DNA of 64,000 nt from Mesorhizobium caraganae. GTDB taxonomy: Bacteria > Pseudomonadota > Alphaproteobacteria > Rhizobiales > Rhizobiaceae. The position numbers and the translations under genes were made by a program. The notes below the pieces were generated by a model that had not been told where the DNA came from, searched no databases, and saw nothing but the letters and a program-made list of their open reading frames with translations. This document shows, piece by piece, positions 44,898-57,451 of this stretch. The DNA lies in the NCBI RefSeq assembly GCF_016836705.1, contig NZ_JAFCGY010000008.1, positions 124,001 to 188,000 of the forward strand, read 5' to 3'. Position 1 is the stretch's first letter. Every line of letters begins with the position of its first letter.

Positions 44898-45806
44898 ATG
44901 AGATACGCGGACCTGGAGATTGATCTTCTGAGGGCGTTCGTGGCGGTTGCCGATGCCGGAGGCTTCAGCGCGGCCGCGCCATTGGTGGGCAGGTCACAAT
45001 CCGCCGTGAGTCAGAAGGTACTGCGGTTGGAGGGAATCCTCGGCCAGCGGATGTTCGACCGCAACAGCCGCTCGCTCGGCTTGACCCTCGAAGGGGAAAA
45101 GTTGCTCGCGGCGGCGCGGCAAATGATCGAGTTCAACGACAAGGTCGTGCGAGAACTCCGCGAGCCCAGGGTTGAAGGCACGTTGCGGCTGGCAATCTCG
45201 GAGGACGCGATCCCGCGCCAGTTGCCCGGGATCCTTGCCAGATTCGCACGGATCTATCCCCGAGTGCAGGTGGATGTCACCACCGGTCTGAGCTGCAACC
45301 TGGTGGCCGCCTTCGACGAAGGGAAGTTCGACGCTGTCATCGCGAAGAAGGATAGAACCAGCCACCGCGGGAGGACTATCTGGCGGGAAGCGCTCACTTG
45401 GATGGCCCGCAGCGACTACGTGATGGAGGCGAAGCCGATACGGCTCGTCATGCTGCCCATTCCCTGCTCCTATCGGGCCTTGATGATCGACCGCCTCTCA
45501 CAGGCCAACCTGGATTGGCGAATATCCTGTACGGTCAGCAGCCTGCTGGGAGCCCAGGCCGCAGTGGAAGGAGGGCTGGGCGTAACCGTCTTGGGCAGTT
45601 CCTTCCTTGGGCGCGGCATGCGGGCCCTCACTGCCGACGAGGGCTGGCCGGCGCTCCCACAGATGGAGATCGTGATCCTATCGGAGGGAGCCCAAACAAC
45701 CGAACTCGTCCGTCCGCTGGTCAACTTCCTGACCGATAACCTGGTCGTTTCCGGTGACAATGCTCCAGACCGCATCGGGCGGGACGTCTCCTACTTGCAT
45801 GCTTGA
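44898..45806 (+). CDS. LysR-family regulator
   Basis: A 302-residue LysR protein: HTH LEIDLLRAFVAVADAGGFSAAAPLVGRSQSAVSQKVLRLEGILGQRMFDR and a periplasmic-binding-like effector domain (EGTLRLAISEDAIPRQLPGILARFARIYP). ATG 44898 has GGGAG six bases upstream. The effector domain keeps the AAVEGGLGVTVLGSS strand near the C-terminus. Downstream of the Lrp gene and probably cotranscribed; the target is uncertain. Its stop is followed closely by the repeat at 45804. Confidence 0.9.
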   Translation: MRYADLEIDLLRAFVAVADAGGFSAAAPLVGRSQSAVSQKVLRLEGILGQRMFDRNSRSLGLTLEGEKLLAAARQMIEFNDKVVRELREPRVEGTLRLAISEDAIPRQLPGILARFARIYPRVQVDVTTGLSCNLVAAFDEGKFDAVIAKKDRTSHRGRTIWREALTWMARSDYVMEAKPIRLVMLPIPCSYRALMIDRLSQANLDWRISCTVSSLLGAQAAVEGGLGVTVLGSSFLGRGMRALTADEGWPALPQMEIVILSEGAQTTELVRPLVNFLTDNLVVSGDNAPDRIGRDVSYLHA

Positions 45807-45841
45807 CTGGCCGATCGAGCCACCGCGGCGTTGGCGGTAGC
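45804..45841. repeat. Short repeated element, copy 2 (partner at 35311)
   Basis: Begins at the last codon of the LysR gene: TGACTGG then the 17 shared bases, then an ACCGC/GCGGT hairpin with a 7-base loop. Same orientation as the copy at 35311. It might be the LysR terminator reused or the footprint of an inserted segment. Confidence 0.5.
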
Positions 45842-46020
45842 TGTGCGAACAGCGTTGGGTGCGGTCCTGCCACGACGCCAGTCACAAGCCGCCACTCCTT
45901 CGCTGTGTCCACTCCAGTGAATGGCCGCCGATTTTCCAACTTCAATCAATCTGAAGCAGCCTCTCGACGCTCCGCCCTCCAGTTCCCGCGAGACTTTCCA
46001 AAACTCCAAGCTCGTAAAAT

Positions 46021-46683
46021 CTAGAGCAATTCAAGAAGCATCAAACGCACCGCGCCATCAGCGGACCGGAGAGAAATCTTCCTCCCCCGGTCCAAAAACA
46101 GGACGTTTCCAACATCAAAATTAAGAACCTTTTCGTCAGATTCTTCCATGATTATTTGGCCTGGTGTGACAAATACGATGAATGTATCATTTGGCCAGTA
46201 CGATCGGTTTATATGCGAATCGGGACCAATCGTGACATCATATTGTTTGTAAAAATAATCCTGCGTTACTAATTTGTAATCGGATTCCGCAATATCGTTC
46301 AGCTCAAATACACTCTTGCCATCACCTGCCGGCGCCGTGTCCTTGATATCAACAACTACAATGTGCCTCCCAACCGACGAAACCCCTTTTTCCATATGGG
46401 TTAGTCCTTTAGGAAGAATCCACATCCTTCCAGGAAAAGTAACTTTTGTCTCGGAGCTTCCATCAGGGTGTATGACCTCGTAGGCGGCATATGCTAGATC
46501 AACGCCCGCATAGTGATAAAGATGTTTATGAAAATTGGAGTAAACTCCTTGTGTAAATTTTACATCCCAAGCAGCCCCGCGGCTGTTTTCGAGAATTAGG
46601 GTTGCGCCTGGCCTCGGCCAGGCATGAGGAAGCGATACCATGCTCAGTTCTTTTTCACTTTCGACTGTGGTTTCGCGTTTCAT
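46021..46683 (-). CDS. Two-cupin protein of unknown function, low GC
   Basis: A 220-residue protein apparently with two cupin folds: FTQGVYSNFHKHLYHYAGVDLAYAAYEVI, PGRMWILPKGLTHMEKGV, then NRSYWPNDTFIVFVTPGQIIMEE and GNVLFLDRGRKISL. The first has HKHLYHY where metal-binding histidines are expected. ATG 46683 follows GGAG; the frame to 46710 is not needed. The gene is visibly more AT-rich than its neighbours, a sign of recent acquisition. It lies downstream of the mutase gene on the same strand. No function is proposed. Confidence 0.75.
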   Translation of the reverse strand: MKRETTVESEKELSMVSLPHAWPRPGATLILENSRGAAWDVKFTQGVYSNFHKHLYHYAGVDLAYAAYEVIHPDGSSETKVTFPGRMWILPKGLTHMEKGVSSVGRHIVVVDIKDTAPAGDGKSVFELNDIAESDYKLVTQDYFYKQYDVTIGPDSHINRSYWPNDTFIVFVTPGQIIMEESDEKVLNFDVGNVLFLDRGRKISLRSADGAVRLMLLELL

Positions 46684-46775
46684 ATTCTTCGATCTCCGTT
46701 GTGTTGACAATCTTAATAAACGCGACGGTTACACCGTGCTCAGGCAAACGTTGTGGAGCGGTGCGGGTACCGAGC

Positions 46776-46787
46776 CTATCGCGATAG
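46776..46787. promoter_or_regulatory. 12-bp perfect palindrome between cupin and mutase genes
   Basis: CTATCGCGATAG lies 89 bases upstream of the two-cupin gene, after the mutase stop. Possible operator of the cupin gene; could also be chance. Confidence 0.25.
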
Positions 46788-46841
46788 CGCGGCAGCTTTA
46801 TCAAGATCTCACACCGCCAGCGCGACACCCACGTTAAAATG

Positions 46842-48979
<2,138 letters not shown>

Positions 48980-48983
<4 letters not shown>

Positions 48984-50986
48984 TCGAACTCCATGATGAC
49001 TTCGTCAACGGCCAGCGACTGCCCCGGCGCGGCCTTGACCATCTTGACCACGGCCTTGCGTTCGGCCTTCAGCACGTTCTCCATCTTCATCGCCTCCACA
49101 GTGGCAAGCGCCTGCCCGGCCTGGACAGTGTCACCAGCTTTGACCAGCACCTGGGTGATTACGCCCGGCATGGGGCAGATGAGTTGTTTGGACGTATCGG
49201 CGGCCTGCTTGACCGGCATGAACTGCGAAAGCTCGTAAACGCGTGGCGTCATCACCCGGTGGACGAGGTCGACGCCGCGGAAGCGAAGGCGCCAGCCGGT
49301 GGAAGCCTTGGCGAGCTTGATCCCGAGCGACTGGCCGTTGACTAGGAAGCGCCCATGCTCGTCGCCAGGCCTCCAGTTGGAGGAGACCTCCATGCTGACG
49401 TCGTTTTCGAAATCGACCGTCAATCGGCCCTCCGATAGCGTCGCGCCTATGGTCCAAGAATGTTTGCCGGCGGCGACGACGCAAGTTGAACCGAGCTTGC
49501 GGGGATGGTTGGCGAGCGCGCCCAAGATCCCCGCCTTGCGCGTTTCGTCGGTGAGATGGGCGAAGGCAGCCACAGCGGCCAGCATGCGCGCCTGGTCCTC
49601 GTCCGGCTCGACGCCCTGGAAGCCCTCCGGCCATTCCTCGGCGATGAAGGCGGTGGTGATGTTGCCGGAATGGAAGCGCGGATGGCCCATGACGGCGGAA
49701 AGGAAGGGCAGGTTGTGGCCGATGCCCTCGACCTGGAAATCGTCGAGTGCCCGGCCCATGGCCTCGATTGCCGCGCTGCGGGTTGGCGCCCAAGTGCAGA
49801 GCTTGGCGATCATCGGGTCGTAATACATCGAGATTTCGCCGCCCTCGAACACGCCCGTGTCGTTGCGGGTGATCGTACCGTCGGGCAGGAACCCCTCCTG
49901 CGGCGGACGGTAGCGGGTCAGACGGCCGATGGAGGGCAGAAAACTGCGATAGGGATCCTCGGCATACAGACGACTCTCGATCGCCCAGCCCTTCAGCTTG
50001 ACATCGGCTTGGGTCAGGCTCAGGCGTTCGCTGTTCGCCACCCGAATCATCTCCTCGACCAGATCGACGCCGGTGACCAGTTCGGTGACCGGATGCTCGA
50101 CTTGAAGGCGGGTGTTCATCTCGAGAAAGTAGAACTTCCGATTGCCGTCAACGATGAACTCCACGGTGCCGGCGGAGTGATAGCCCACGGCTTTCGCAAG
50201 CGCGACCGCCTGCTCACCCATGGCGCGCCGCGTCGTCTCGTCCAGAAAGGAGGAGGGCGCCTCCTCGATGACCTTCTGGTTGCGGCGCTGGATCGAGCAT
50301 TCGCGCTCGCCGAGATAGATGACATTCCCATGCTTGTCGCCCAGAACCTGGATTTCGATATGGCGTGGCTGGTCGACGAATTTCTCGATGAAGATGCGGT
50401 CGTCGCCGAAGGAGTTCTTCGCCTCGTTTTTCGACGACTGGAAGCCCTCGCGCGCCTCGGCCTCGTTCCAGGCGATGCGCATGCCCTTGCCGCCGCCACC
50501 GGCCGATGCCTTGATCATCACGGGATAACCGATCTCGCCGGAGATCTTCGCCGCCTCGTCGGCGTCGGCGATTAGGCCCATGTAGCCGGGCACAGTCGAG
50601 ACATTGGCTCTGGCCGCGAGTTTCTTGGAGGTGATCTTGTCGCCCATCGCATCGATCGCGCCGACTGGCGGGCCGATGAAGGTCAGGTTTTCCTGCTCCA
50701 TCCTTTCGGCAAAAGCACGGTTTTCCGACAGGAAGCCGTAGCCGGGATGAACAGCATCCGCACCAGTCCGCCTGGTCGCCTCAATGATCTTATCAATCAC
50801 GAGATAGGATTGGGCGGACGGTGTAGGCCCGATATGCACCGCCTCGTCAGCGAGTTTGACATGCATGGCCTCGCGATCGGCATCAGAATAAACCGCCACG
50901 GTCGCAATCCCCATCTTGCGGGCGGTGCGGATCACACGGCAGGCAATTTCACCGCGATTGGCGATTAGGATTTTCTTGATCGTCAT
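48980..50986 (-). CDS. pccA: Propionyl-CoA carboxylase alpha subunit (biotin carboxylase + biotin carrier)
   Basis: A 668-residue protein: biotin-carboxylase domain ([26 protein letters not shown]-grasp [37 protein letters not shown]) up to about residue 450, a linker BT domain and a C-terminal biotinyl domain with the acceptor lysine in VEAMKMEN. It carboxylates biotin with ATP and bicarbonate for transfer to propionyl-CoA by PccB. ATG 50986 opens the gene; pccB ends 13 bases upstream. Confidence 0.94.
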
Positions 50987-50999
50987 CTAAGTCTCGACT

Positions 51000-52532
51000 T
51001 CAGAGCGGCATCGTATCGTGCTTGCGCCAGTGACGTTCTTGGCTTTTGGTGCGAAGCATGGCGAAGGCGCGTGCGAGGCGCTTGCGAGAGGAATGCGGCA
51101 TGATGACCTCGTCGATGAAGCCGCGCTCGGCAGCGACAAACGGATTGGCAAAGCGCGCCTCATAAGCCTTCGTGCGTTCGGCGATTTTTGCTGGATCGCC
51201 CAGTTCCGAGCGATAGAGGATTTCGGTCGCGCCCTTGGCACCCATGACGGCGATCTCGGCCGTCGGCCAGGCATAGTTCACGTCCGCGCCTATATGCTTG
51301 GAGGCCATTACGTCGTAGGCACCGCCATACGCCTTGCGGGTGATGAGCGTCACCATCGGCACGGTGGCCTGTGAATAGGCGAAGAGTAGCTTGGCGCCCT
51401 GCTTGATGATGCCGTTATATTCCTGCGCCGTACCAGGCAGGAACCCAGGTACGTCGACAAGCGTCAGTATCGGGATGTTGAAGGCATCGCAGAAGCGGAC
51501 GAATTTGGCTCCCTTGCGGGACGAGTCGATATCGAGGCAGCCGGCGAGCACCATCGGCTGGTTGGCAACGACGCCGACCGTTCGGCCCTCCACCCGGATG
51601 AAGCCGGTGAGGATGTTGCGCGCGAAGGCCTCGGAGATTTCGTAGAACTCGCCTTCGTCGGCAATGGCCAGGATCAGTTCGCGCATATCATAGGGCTTGT
51701 TGGCGCTGTCAGGGATCAGGGTGTCGAGCCGCTGTTCAAGACGATCCGGATTGTCGAAGAAGGGTCGGACCGGCGGCTTCTCTCTGTTATTGAGCGGCAG
51801 GAAATCGAAGAGATCGCGGATTTTAAGCAGCGCCTCGATATCGTTGTCGAAGGCGCCATCGGCCACAGAGGATTTGGTCGTATGGGTCCTGGCACCGCCC
51901 AGGTCCTCGGCCGATACGATCTCGTTGGTGACGGTTTTCACCACATCCGGCCCAGTGACGAACATGTAGGAGGAACCGCGAACCATGAAGATGAAGTCGG
52001 TCATGGCCGGCGAATAGACGGCGCCACCGGCGCAAGGCCCCATAATCACCGAGATTTGCGGAATGACGCCAGAGGCTTCGACATTGCGGCGGAAAACCTC
52101 GGCATAACCAGCAAGCGAGTCGACGCCTTCCTGGATGCGCGCACCACCGCTGTCATTCAGGCCAATCACCGGAGCGCCGTTCCGCACGGCCATATCCATG
52201 ATTTTGCAGATCTTCTGCGCATGCGTTTCCGATAGCGAGCCGCCGAGCACGGTGAAATCTTGGGAGAAAACGTAAACCAGGCGCCCGTTGATCGTGCCCC
52301 AGCCAGTCACCACGCCGTCACCCGGCACCTTGTTCTCAGCCATGCCGAAATCGGTGCAGCGATGGGTCACGTACATGTCGTATTCCTCGAACGAGCCCTC
52401 GTCGAGAAGAACGTCGAGACGCTCGCGCGCGGTGAGCTTGCCCTTGAAGTGTTGGCTTGAGATTCGTGTTTCCCCACCACCAAGCCGGGCAGCTTGCCGC
52501 CGAATCTCGAGTTGGTCCAGTATTGCGCGCAT
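51000..52532 (-). CDS. pccB: Propionyl-CoA carboxylase beta subunit (carboxyltransferase)
   Basis: A 510-residue carboxyltransferase: [35 protein letters not shown], oxyanion-hole blocks [17 protein letters not shown] and [21 protein letters not shown] in the N-half, and [38 protein letters not shown] in the C-half. ATG 52532 with a GAGGCGAGG site is the start. It heads the pccB-pccA-mutase operon that turns propionyl-CoA (from odd-chain acids, Val, Ile, Met, Thr) into succinyl-CoA. Divergent from the PccR-type gene. Confidence 0.94.
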   Translation of the reverse strand: MRAILDQLEIRRQAARLGGGETRISSQHFKGKLTARERLDVLLDEGSFEEYDMYVTHRCTDFGMAENKVPGDGVVTGWGTINGRLVYVFSQDFTVLGGSLSETHAQKICKIMDMAVRNGAPVIGLNDSGGARIQEGVDSLAGYAEVFRRNVEASGVIPQISVIMGPCAGGAVYSPAMTDFIFMVRGSSYMFVTGPDVVKTVTNEIVSAEDLGGARTHTTKSSVADGAFDNDIEALLKIRDLFDFLPLNNREKPPVRPFFDNPDRLEQRLDTLIPDSANKPYDMRELILAIADEGEFYEISEAFARNILTGFIRVEGRTVGVVANQPMVLAGCLDIDSSRKGAKFVRFCDAFNIPILTLVDVPGFLPGTAQEYNGIIKQGAKLLFAYSQATVPMVTLITRKAYGGAYDVMASKHIGADVNYAWPTAEIAVMGAKGATEILYRSELGDPAKIAERTKAYEARFANPFVAAERGFIDEVIMPHSSRKRLARAFAMLRTKSQERHWRKHDTMPL

Positions 52533-52607
52533 AATCCTCGCCTCTTGATCCTGACATGCCATACACGCGGCTCTTCACTTGCAACACGGTTGAGGATGTG
52601 AACATGT

Positions 52608-52631
52608 GCAAACCACAAAATTAGAGTTTGC
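52608..52631. promoter_or_regulatory. Inverted repeat GCAAAC-N12-GTTTGC between pccB and pccR
   Basis: Arms GCAAAC (52608-52613) and GTTTGC (52626-52631) lie in the 117-base divergent region, with another TTGCAA at about 52579. PccR-type regulators are known to bind GCAAA-containing repeats in the pccB promoter, so this is the likely operator; the exact consensus was not checked. Confidence 0.6.
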
Positions 52632-52649
52632 GTTTTGTGAAATTGTGAA

Positions 52650-54062
52650 ATGGCGATAGGAAAGCTTTATATCGGACGAAAGGTGCGTGATCTGCGGCTT
52701 GCCAACCAGGCAACTCAGGCCCAGTTTGCCGAGCGACTTGGGATATCCGTAAGCTATCTCAATCAGATCGAGAGCAATCAGAGGCCGGTATCAGCTGCAG
52801 TGCTGCTTGCCCTCGCAGACAAGTTCAAGATAGATATTTCCGACCTTTCGGGCGCCGAGGGCGATCGATTACTGTCGGCACTGGCGGAGGTGCTTAAGGA
52901 TTCGTTGTTTGGTTCATTCAGCCCCAACCTTCAGGAACTCAAATTGGTCGTGCACAATGCGCCCGGCGTCGCCCATGCATTGATTACCGCCCATCAAGCC
53001 TATCGGCACAATTCCGAGCGCTTGGCGAGCCTCGACGACACACTCGGCCGTGCCTCGGCTGTCGTGGAGCACACCCCCTATGAGGAGGTCCGTGACTTCT
53101 TTCATTTCATGGACAACTACATCCACGAAATTGACGTGATGGCTGAAAAACTCGCTGGCGAGATCGGAATTAGCGATCAGGACTCACACACAGCTCTAGC
53201 GTCTCACCTCGAAAATACGTTTCAAGTCCGCATCAGCCGAGCAGTTGATAACGAAGATCTCATGCGGAACTTCGACGAACGACAGCGGGTTCTGACACTC
53301 AGTCCCTATCTCGCTCCGGCAACTCGTGATTTCCAGATTGCGCTGCAGATTGCGCAGCTTGCGGCGGGTGCAGTCATCGACCAGATATTGGACAACGCAG
53401 CCTTTCGTACCAGCGAAGCAACCGAGATCTGTCGCATCGGTCTTCATAATTATTTTGCTGGCGCGCTCATTCTCCCGTATAGCAAGTTCATGGGAGCAGC
53501 ACGTGAAGTGCGTCACGATCTTGATTTGCTATCGGTCAGGTTTGGAGCAAGTCTCGAGCAGATCTGTCACAGGCTTTCCACGTTGCAAAGACCAGGCCAA
53601 AAGGGGATCCCGATCTTCTTCGCGCGCATTGACCGTGCCGGCAACATTACCAAACGACATAGTGCGGCGAAGCTACAATTCGCCCGCTTTGGTGCCGCCT
53701 GTCCGCTTTGGAACGCACACCAAGCGTTCGAGGCACCGGGACAGATTATCCGCCAGCTCGCCGAGACACCCGACGGCGTCCGATACCTCTGTATTGCAAC
53801 ACAGATCACGAAGGGCGGTCGCGGGTTTCATTCGCCCCGCCAATACTTTGCGCTCGCGCTCGGCTGCGAGATTTCTTACGCAGATCAGTTCGTCTATGGG
53901 GACGCCATGGGAGTTGGGAATCGTGGGTCGTTCGATCCCATCGGTATCTCATGCCGAATTTGTGAGCGCAGAAACTGCGCCGGTCGCGCGGTTCCACCCT
54001 TGAAAAGTCAGCTGGTTATCGAGCACTATAAGCGAGGCCGGTTGCCATATCTTATTAAATAA
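52650..54062 (+). CDS. pccR: PccR/ScfR-type short-chain acyl-CoA-responsive regulator
   Basis: A 470-residue ScfR-family regulator. The N-terminal XRE HTH reads IGRKVRDLRLANQATQAQFAERLGISVSYLNQIESNQRPVS; the long C-terminal part has the family blocks RIGLHNYFAGALILPY, VRFGASLEQICHRLSTLQRP, FARFGAACPLWNAHQAFE and the cysteine-rich SCRICERRNCAGRAVPPL. PccR of Rhodobacter activates pccB when propionyl-CoA is used. The divergent position next to pccB supports the same role. A decayed relative of its 3' half is at 899-1640. Confidence 0.9.
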   Translation: MAIGKLYIGRKVRDLRLANQATQAQFAERLGISVSYLNQIESNQRPVSAAVLLALADKFKIDISDLSGAEGDRLLSALAEVLKDSLFGSFSPNLQELKLVVHNAPGVAHALITAHQAYRHNSERLASLDDTLGRASAVVEHTPYEEVRDFFHFMDNYIHEIDVMAEKLAGEIGISDQDSHTALASHLENTFQVRISRAVDNEDLMRNFDERQRVLTLSPYLAPATRDFQIALQIAQLAAGAVIDQILDNAAFRTSEATEICRIGLHNYFAGALILPYSKFMGAAREVRHDLDLLSVRFGASLEQICHRLSTLQRPGQKGIPIFFARIDRAGNITKRHSAAKLQFARFGAACPLWNAHQAFEAPGQIIRQLAETPDGVRYLCIATQITKGGRGFHSPRQYFALALGCEISYADQFVYGDAMGVGNRGSFDPIGISCRICERRNCAGRAVPPLKSQLVIEHYKRGRLPYLIK

Positions 54063-54654
54063 TAATACAAGCAGATATTGACAGAAACATAAAAGAGGAA
54101 GACGGCATCGATTTTTCGGCCGAGAAGCTAAACGTTGCTTGCTGACAATTGAGCCCAGTCTCGGTATGCCCCTGGAAATATCATGTCCTAGTCAACCAGG
54201 ATGTTGAACTTGTAGCCAGGCGGATCTCGAGCCTGGGCTGAAGTTGAGATTTCGGTTGATCGTTTGCTCGGCGACACGGCTGAAGCTTTCCACGAAATTC
54301 CGCCGCGCCGCATCCGACGCAGTGTCCTGCGTAGCCAGCGTCGAGCTCTCGGGAAGCGCCATGTCGATTCCAGTGCCGATGAATGGCCAACTGCGCCCCA
54401 GAGCTGAAGGTACGCAGATAGCGGTTGTTCAAGGGCGCGCTCCGGGGATGATGTTTCAAGTCCGAGCACGTCACCTTAAGGCCGGGTGATCGGCTTAACG
54501 GAGAATCTTCCGAAGCGAGATCTCGAGCAGACCGCGATTCAAGCAATCAGGAGACATCGACGCCTTCGCGACGCAGCCGAGGCCAGTTACGAGGAGCGGC
54601 GCCTATCGCCGTCCGTCACGGCTTGCGATATCATGGGGACTGCGCGCATCGCCT
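54063..54654. other. Gene-poor stretch after pccR
   Basis: No gene recognised. A 121-codon minus-strand frame (54181-54546) lacks a known domain and a ribosome site. From about 54500 the plus strand probably holds the decayed HTH start of the following XRE/cupin gene. Confidence 0.4.
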
Positions 54655-55151
54655 ATGTTATGTCCTGCAGAGTGGCCGATTGGCACAATGGCTCTGCTTG
54701 AAACCAATCCGAGCATCGCCACTCTTTGCAGAACCGCGGCTGCTCTCGGGGTTTCGGTAGCGGACTTTGTGAACGTGGCGCCAAGTGTGCCAGCCCGGAT
54801 CGTACAGCCGCATGATGCTTCCATATTGTGGCGAGGTCCTAAGGGGGGAGTGCTACGCTGCTAGTGGGAACTCATGGTCCAGACATGATAGAGCTTTGGC
54901 AATGGACAATGTTCCCGGATGAAACGTTCGAATCGCCTGGGCACTCACCAGGTACGTTGGAACTTATCAACGTGGAACGGGGGCAACTCACATTGAAGCT
55001 GGCCGACACGGACCTTGTGATCCAACCTGGCTCCTCGGTGCTGGCGCGAACCGAGGATAGACACGCCTATCTCAATTGCGGGACTGAGGAGCTTCGCTTC
55101 ATCATGGCGGTGGCAGAACTACAACGAACGCGGTTGCGAATAGGGCTCTGA
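54655..55151 (+). pseudogene. XRE/cupin regulator, N-terminally damaged and frameshifted
   Basis: The first frame reads the second half of an XRE HTH (IGTMALLETNPSIATLCRTAAALGVSVADFV) and a linker ending LWRGPKGGVLRC at a stop near 54862. The cupin then continues in another frame (GTHGPDMIELWQWTMFPDE to the end). The left-end copy at 3-323 reads through the same point without a shift (GGSATLLVGTHG), which proves that a base change occurred here. The recognition-helix half upstream is also corrupt. The LysR gene follows as in the other copy. Confidence 0.8.
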
Positions 55152-55254
55152 AGCGTTTGTTCAAGGGCGGAAGGGGGTCGTGCTGAAATGCCATTTGCAG
55201 GCGATGAGATCACAAATGCCTTAGATGTGGCAAAGCGCGCAAACGAAGGCGAAG

Positions 55255-56175
55255 ATGAAGAACCTGCGCAACCTGCCGCTTCCAACGCTTAGAACGTTCG
55301 AAGCCGCCGCCCGACATCAAAGCCTGACGAAGGCAGCGAATGAACTGAACCTCACCGACAGCGCTGTCAGCCATCAGATTCGGCGGTTGGAAGCGGCCTT
55401 GGCCTGCTCCCTTTTTGTGAAAGCCGGACGTGGTTTGGTGTTGAGCGATGCTGGAAAGATCTTTGCGAAGGCCGTTTCCGGGGCGCTCCAAGACATCTCG
55501 ACCACCGCAACGCGGCTATCGGATTTGGAAGACGGAGGAGGGCGGCTCGATATCGCGTGCCCGCCGATGTTCGGGAACACTTGGCTTGCGAAGAACCTCG
55601 GGGATTTCTGCAAGGATCATCCAACGATCGAATGCCACATCACGCTGGCTGAAAATCATCGCGTCCACGAACTAAAGGACATCGACATCGGCGTTGCATT
55701 CGGTCCCGGCGGGTGGCCGGGGAAATGGTCCGCCCTCTTGGCCCAGGTCAACGTCGCTCCAGTTTGCAGTCCGCGTTTGATTGACGTAATCGGGGCGCCA
55801 ATCGTGAAGCCGGCGGACCTGTGCAAAGCTCTGCTGCTGCATTGGGATGACGGTTCTGAATGGAGGCGATGGTTCTCCGACACCGGCCTTCCGGATGCCG
55901 ATCAGCAGGCCCGTCACTTGTATTGCAGCGACCTTGGCATGGCCATCGACCTGGCAGTACAGGGGGCCGGAGTAGCTCTCGTGAGCGATACGCTGGCCGG
56001 TCAAGACTTGAAGCGCAATATCCTCGTCAAGCCATTCTCAATCTCGATCGACATTTTTGGCGCGTGGCACGTCATCTCGACTGATCGAAGCCTGAAGAGA
56101 TCTGCTGTCAGGCTCTTTTTGCGTTGGCTTCTCGCTTGCTTCGATCGACAATCGACAATCGACAACGTCCTATAG
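55255..56175 (+). CDS. LysR-family regulator (GcvA-like)
   Basis: A 306-residue regulator beginning MKNLRNLPLPTLRTFEAAARHQSLTKAANELNLTDSAVSHQIRRLEAALACSLFVKAGRGLVLSDAG and continuing into a full effector domain (LDIACPPMFGNTWLAKNLGDFCKDHP to GMAIDLAVQGAGVALVSD). GcvA-type proteins often control amino-acid genes. ATG 55255 matches the start of the decayed twin at 435. It is on the same strand as, and 434 bases before, the ABC importer operon at 56610, its probable target. Confidence 0.9.
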   Translation: MKNLRNLPLPTLRTFEAAARHQSLTKAANELNLTDSAVSHQIRRLEAALACSLFVKAGRGLVLSDAGKIFAKAVSGALQDISTTATRLSDLEDGGGRLDIACPPMFGNTWLAKNLGDFCKDHPTIECHITLAENHRVHELKDIDIGVAFGPGGWPGKWSALLAQVNVAPVCSPRLIDVIGAPIVKPADLCKALLLHWDDGSEWRRWFSDTGLPDADQQARHLYCSDLGMAIDLAVQGAGVALVSDTLAGQDLKRNILVKPFSISIDIFGAWHVISTDRSLKRSAVRLFLRWLLACFDRQSTIDNVL

Positions 56176-56609
56176 CGTGAACGGCAAAGCCAAGGCAGCC
56201 CCTGTCGTTGTGCCCCACCACTCGAGCGTGACATCGCTCCAAGCAGATTACCCGGTCAGGCCCTCTGGGAAAGCACCGCGATCGATCTGCCACACCTCAA
56301 GGGTGCGGAGCGATGAAAGCCGTAGCCATTTCATTTCGTGCTGAATGACAGAAAAGCCTCTCGGTTAGCCGTACTGCAATAACCGGATGAGCGGTTGCGA
56401 GTCTGGGCTCAAATTGGCTCGATCGCTGATGCGGCATCATATGTATGGCCCCATTGCACGCTATCTCCGGAAATCCCGCAATCGACTCATGATGCCATGT
56501 CATGTGTTGGCTGAAGATTCGTCATTTGCGCCGTAAGCGGTCCGCCCATTAGATGATAGCCAAATAAAAAAGTGGCGACGGCAGCCATCTGGGAGAAGCG
56601 GACCACGCT
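56176..56609. promoter_or_regulatory. Upstream region of the ABC importer-ureohydrolase operon
   Basis: No gene seen in 434 bases. This must contain the promoter of the operon that starts at 56610; the AT-rich AGCCAAATAAAAAAG at about 56556-56571 is a candidate -10/-35 neighbourhood but no confident boxes were assigned. Confidence 0.35.
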
Positions 56610-57377
56610 ATGAAGCTAAGCGTTACCGATATTCATAAATCTTACGGCAACCACGAAGTCCTCAAGGGCATATCCCTCAATGCGACTGCTGGAGATGTTA
56701 TAAGTATCATTGGAGCAAGTGGGTCAGGTAAGAGCACGCTCCTGCGATGTATTAATTTTCTGGAGCGGCCCCATGCAGGTCAGGTCGCTTTGGACGGGGT
56801 TGTGCTTGCAACCCGCCGAGATCGGGACGGGATGCTCAGGTCGACGGATCCTGACCAGCTTCGCCGGATGCGCAGCAAGCTTGCCATGGTGTTCCAGAAC
56901 TTCTGCCTCTGGTCCCACATGTCTGTTCTGTCCAATGTCATTGAGGCGCCAATCAGCGTCCTCGGGATCTCCAGAAAAGACGCGTGTGACCGCGCCAAGG
57001 CCAACCTTGCCAAAGTCGGATTGGGCAAGGACGTTCTGGAAAAATACCCGGCCCATCTCTCTGGAGGCCAGCAGCAACGTGTCGCCATCGCGCGGGCGTT
57101 GAGCGTCGAGCCCGACGTCATGCTCTTCGATGAGCCGACATCGGCGCTCGACCCTGAGCTCGTTGGCGAGGTGCTGCGCGTGATGCAGGCCCTGGCCGAA
57201 GAAGGGCGGACCATGATTGTTGTTACTCACGAAATGGGTTTCGCCCGGCATGCATCCAGCCGCGTGATGTTTCTGCACCAAGGGCGCGTTGAAGAAGAGG
57301 ATGCACCGGAGGCCATCTTTGATGCAGCCACCAGTCCGCGCCTGCAGCAGTTTCTGGCGGGGCGCCTTAAGCACTGA
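56610..57377 (+). CDS. Basic/polar amino-acid ABC transporter ATPase (HisP/OccP type)
   Basis: A 255-residue ATPase: Walker [22 protein letters not shown], signature LSGGQQQR, Walker [16 protein letters not shown]-loop VTHEMGFAR. The LWSHM segment places it with the ATPase at 10560 rather than the AapP types. First gene of the order ATPase, binding protein, permease, permease, ureohydrolase, transsulfuration enzyme, aquaporin, all forward with short gaps. Confidence 0.92.
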   Translation: MKLSVTDIHKSYGNHEVLKGISLNATAGDVISIIGASGSGKSTLLRCINFLERPHAGQVALDGVVLATRRDRDGMLRSTDPDQLRRMRSKLAMVFQNFCLWSHMSVLSNVIEAPISVLGISRKDACDRAKANLAKVGLGKDVLEKYPAHLSGGQQQRVAIARALSVEPDVMLFDEPTSALDPELVGEVLRVMQALAEEGRTMIVVTHEMGFARHASSRVMFLHQGRVEEEDAPEAIFDAATSPRLQQFLAGRLKH

Positions 57378-57451
57378 CTGGTGCTCGAGCGAATTCGACG
57401 TTTCTCGGAACGCCGGATATTTGAAAAATCAAAGCAAAGTGGAGGAACAAT

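Noticed and set aside
54181-54546. 121-codon minus-strand frame as a gene
   Set aside because: No domain, no ribosome site and irregular composition; probably chance or decayed DNA.
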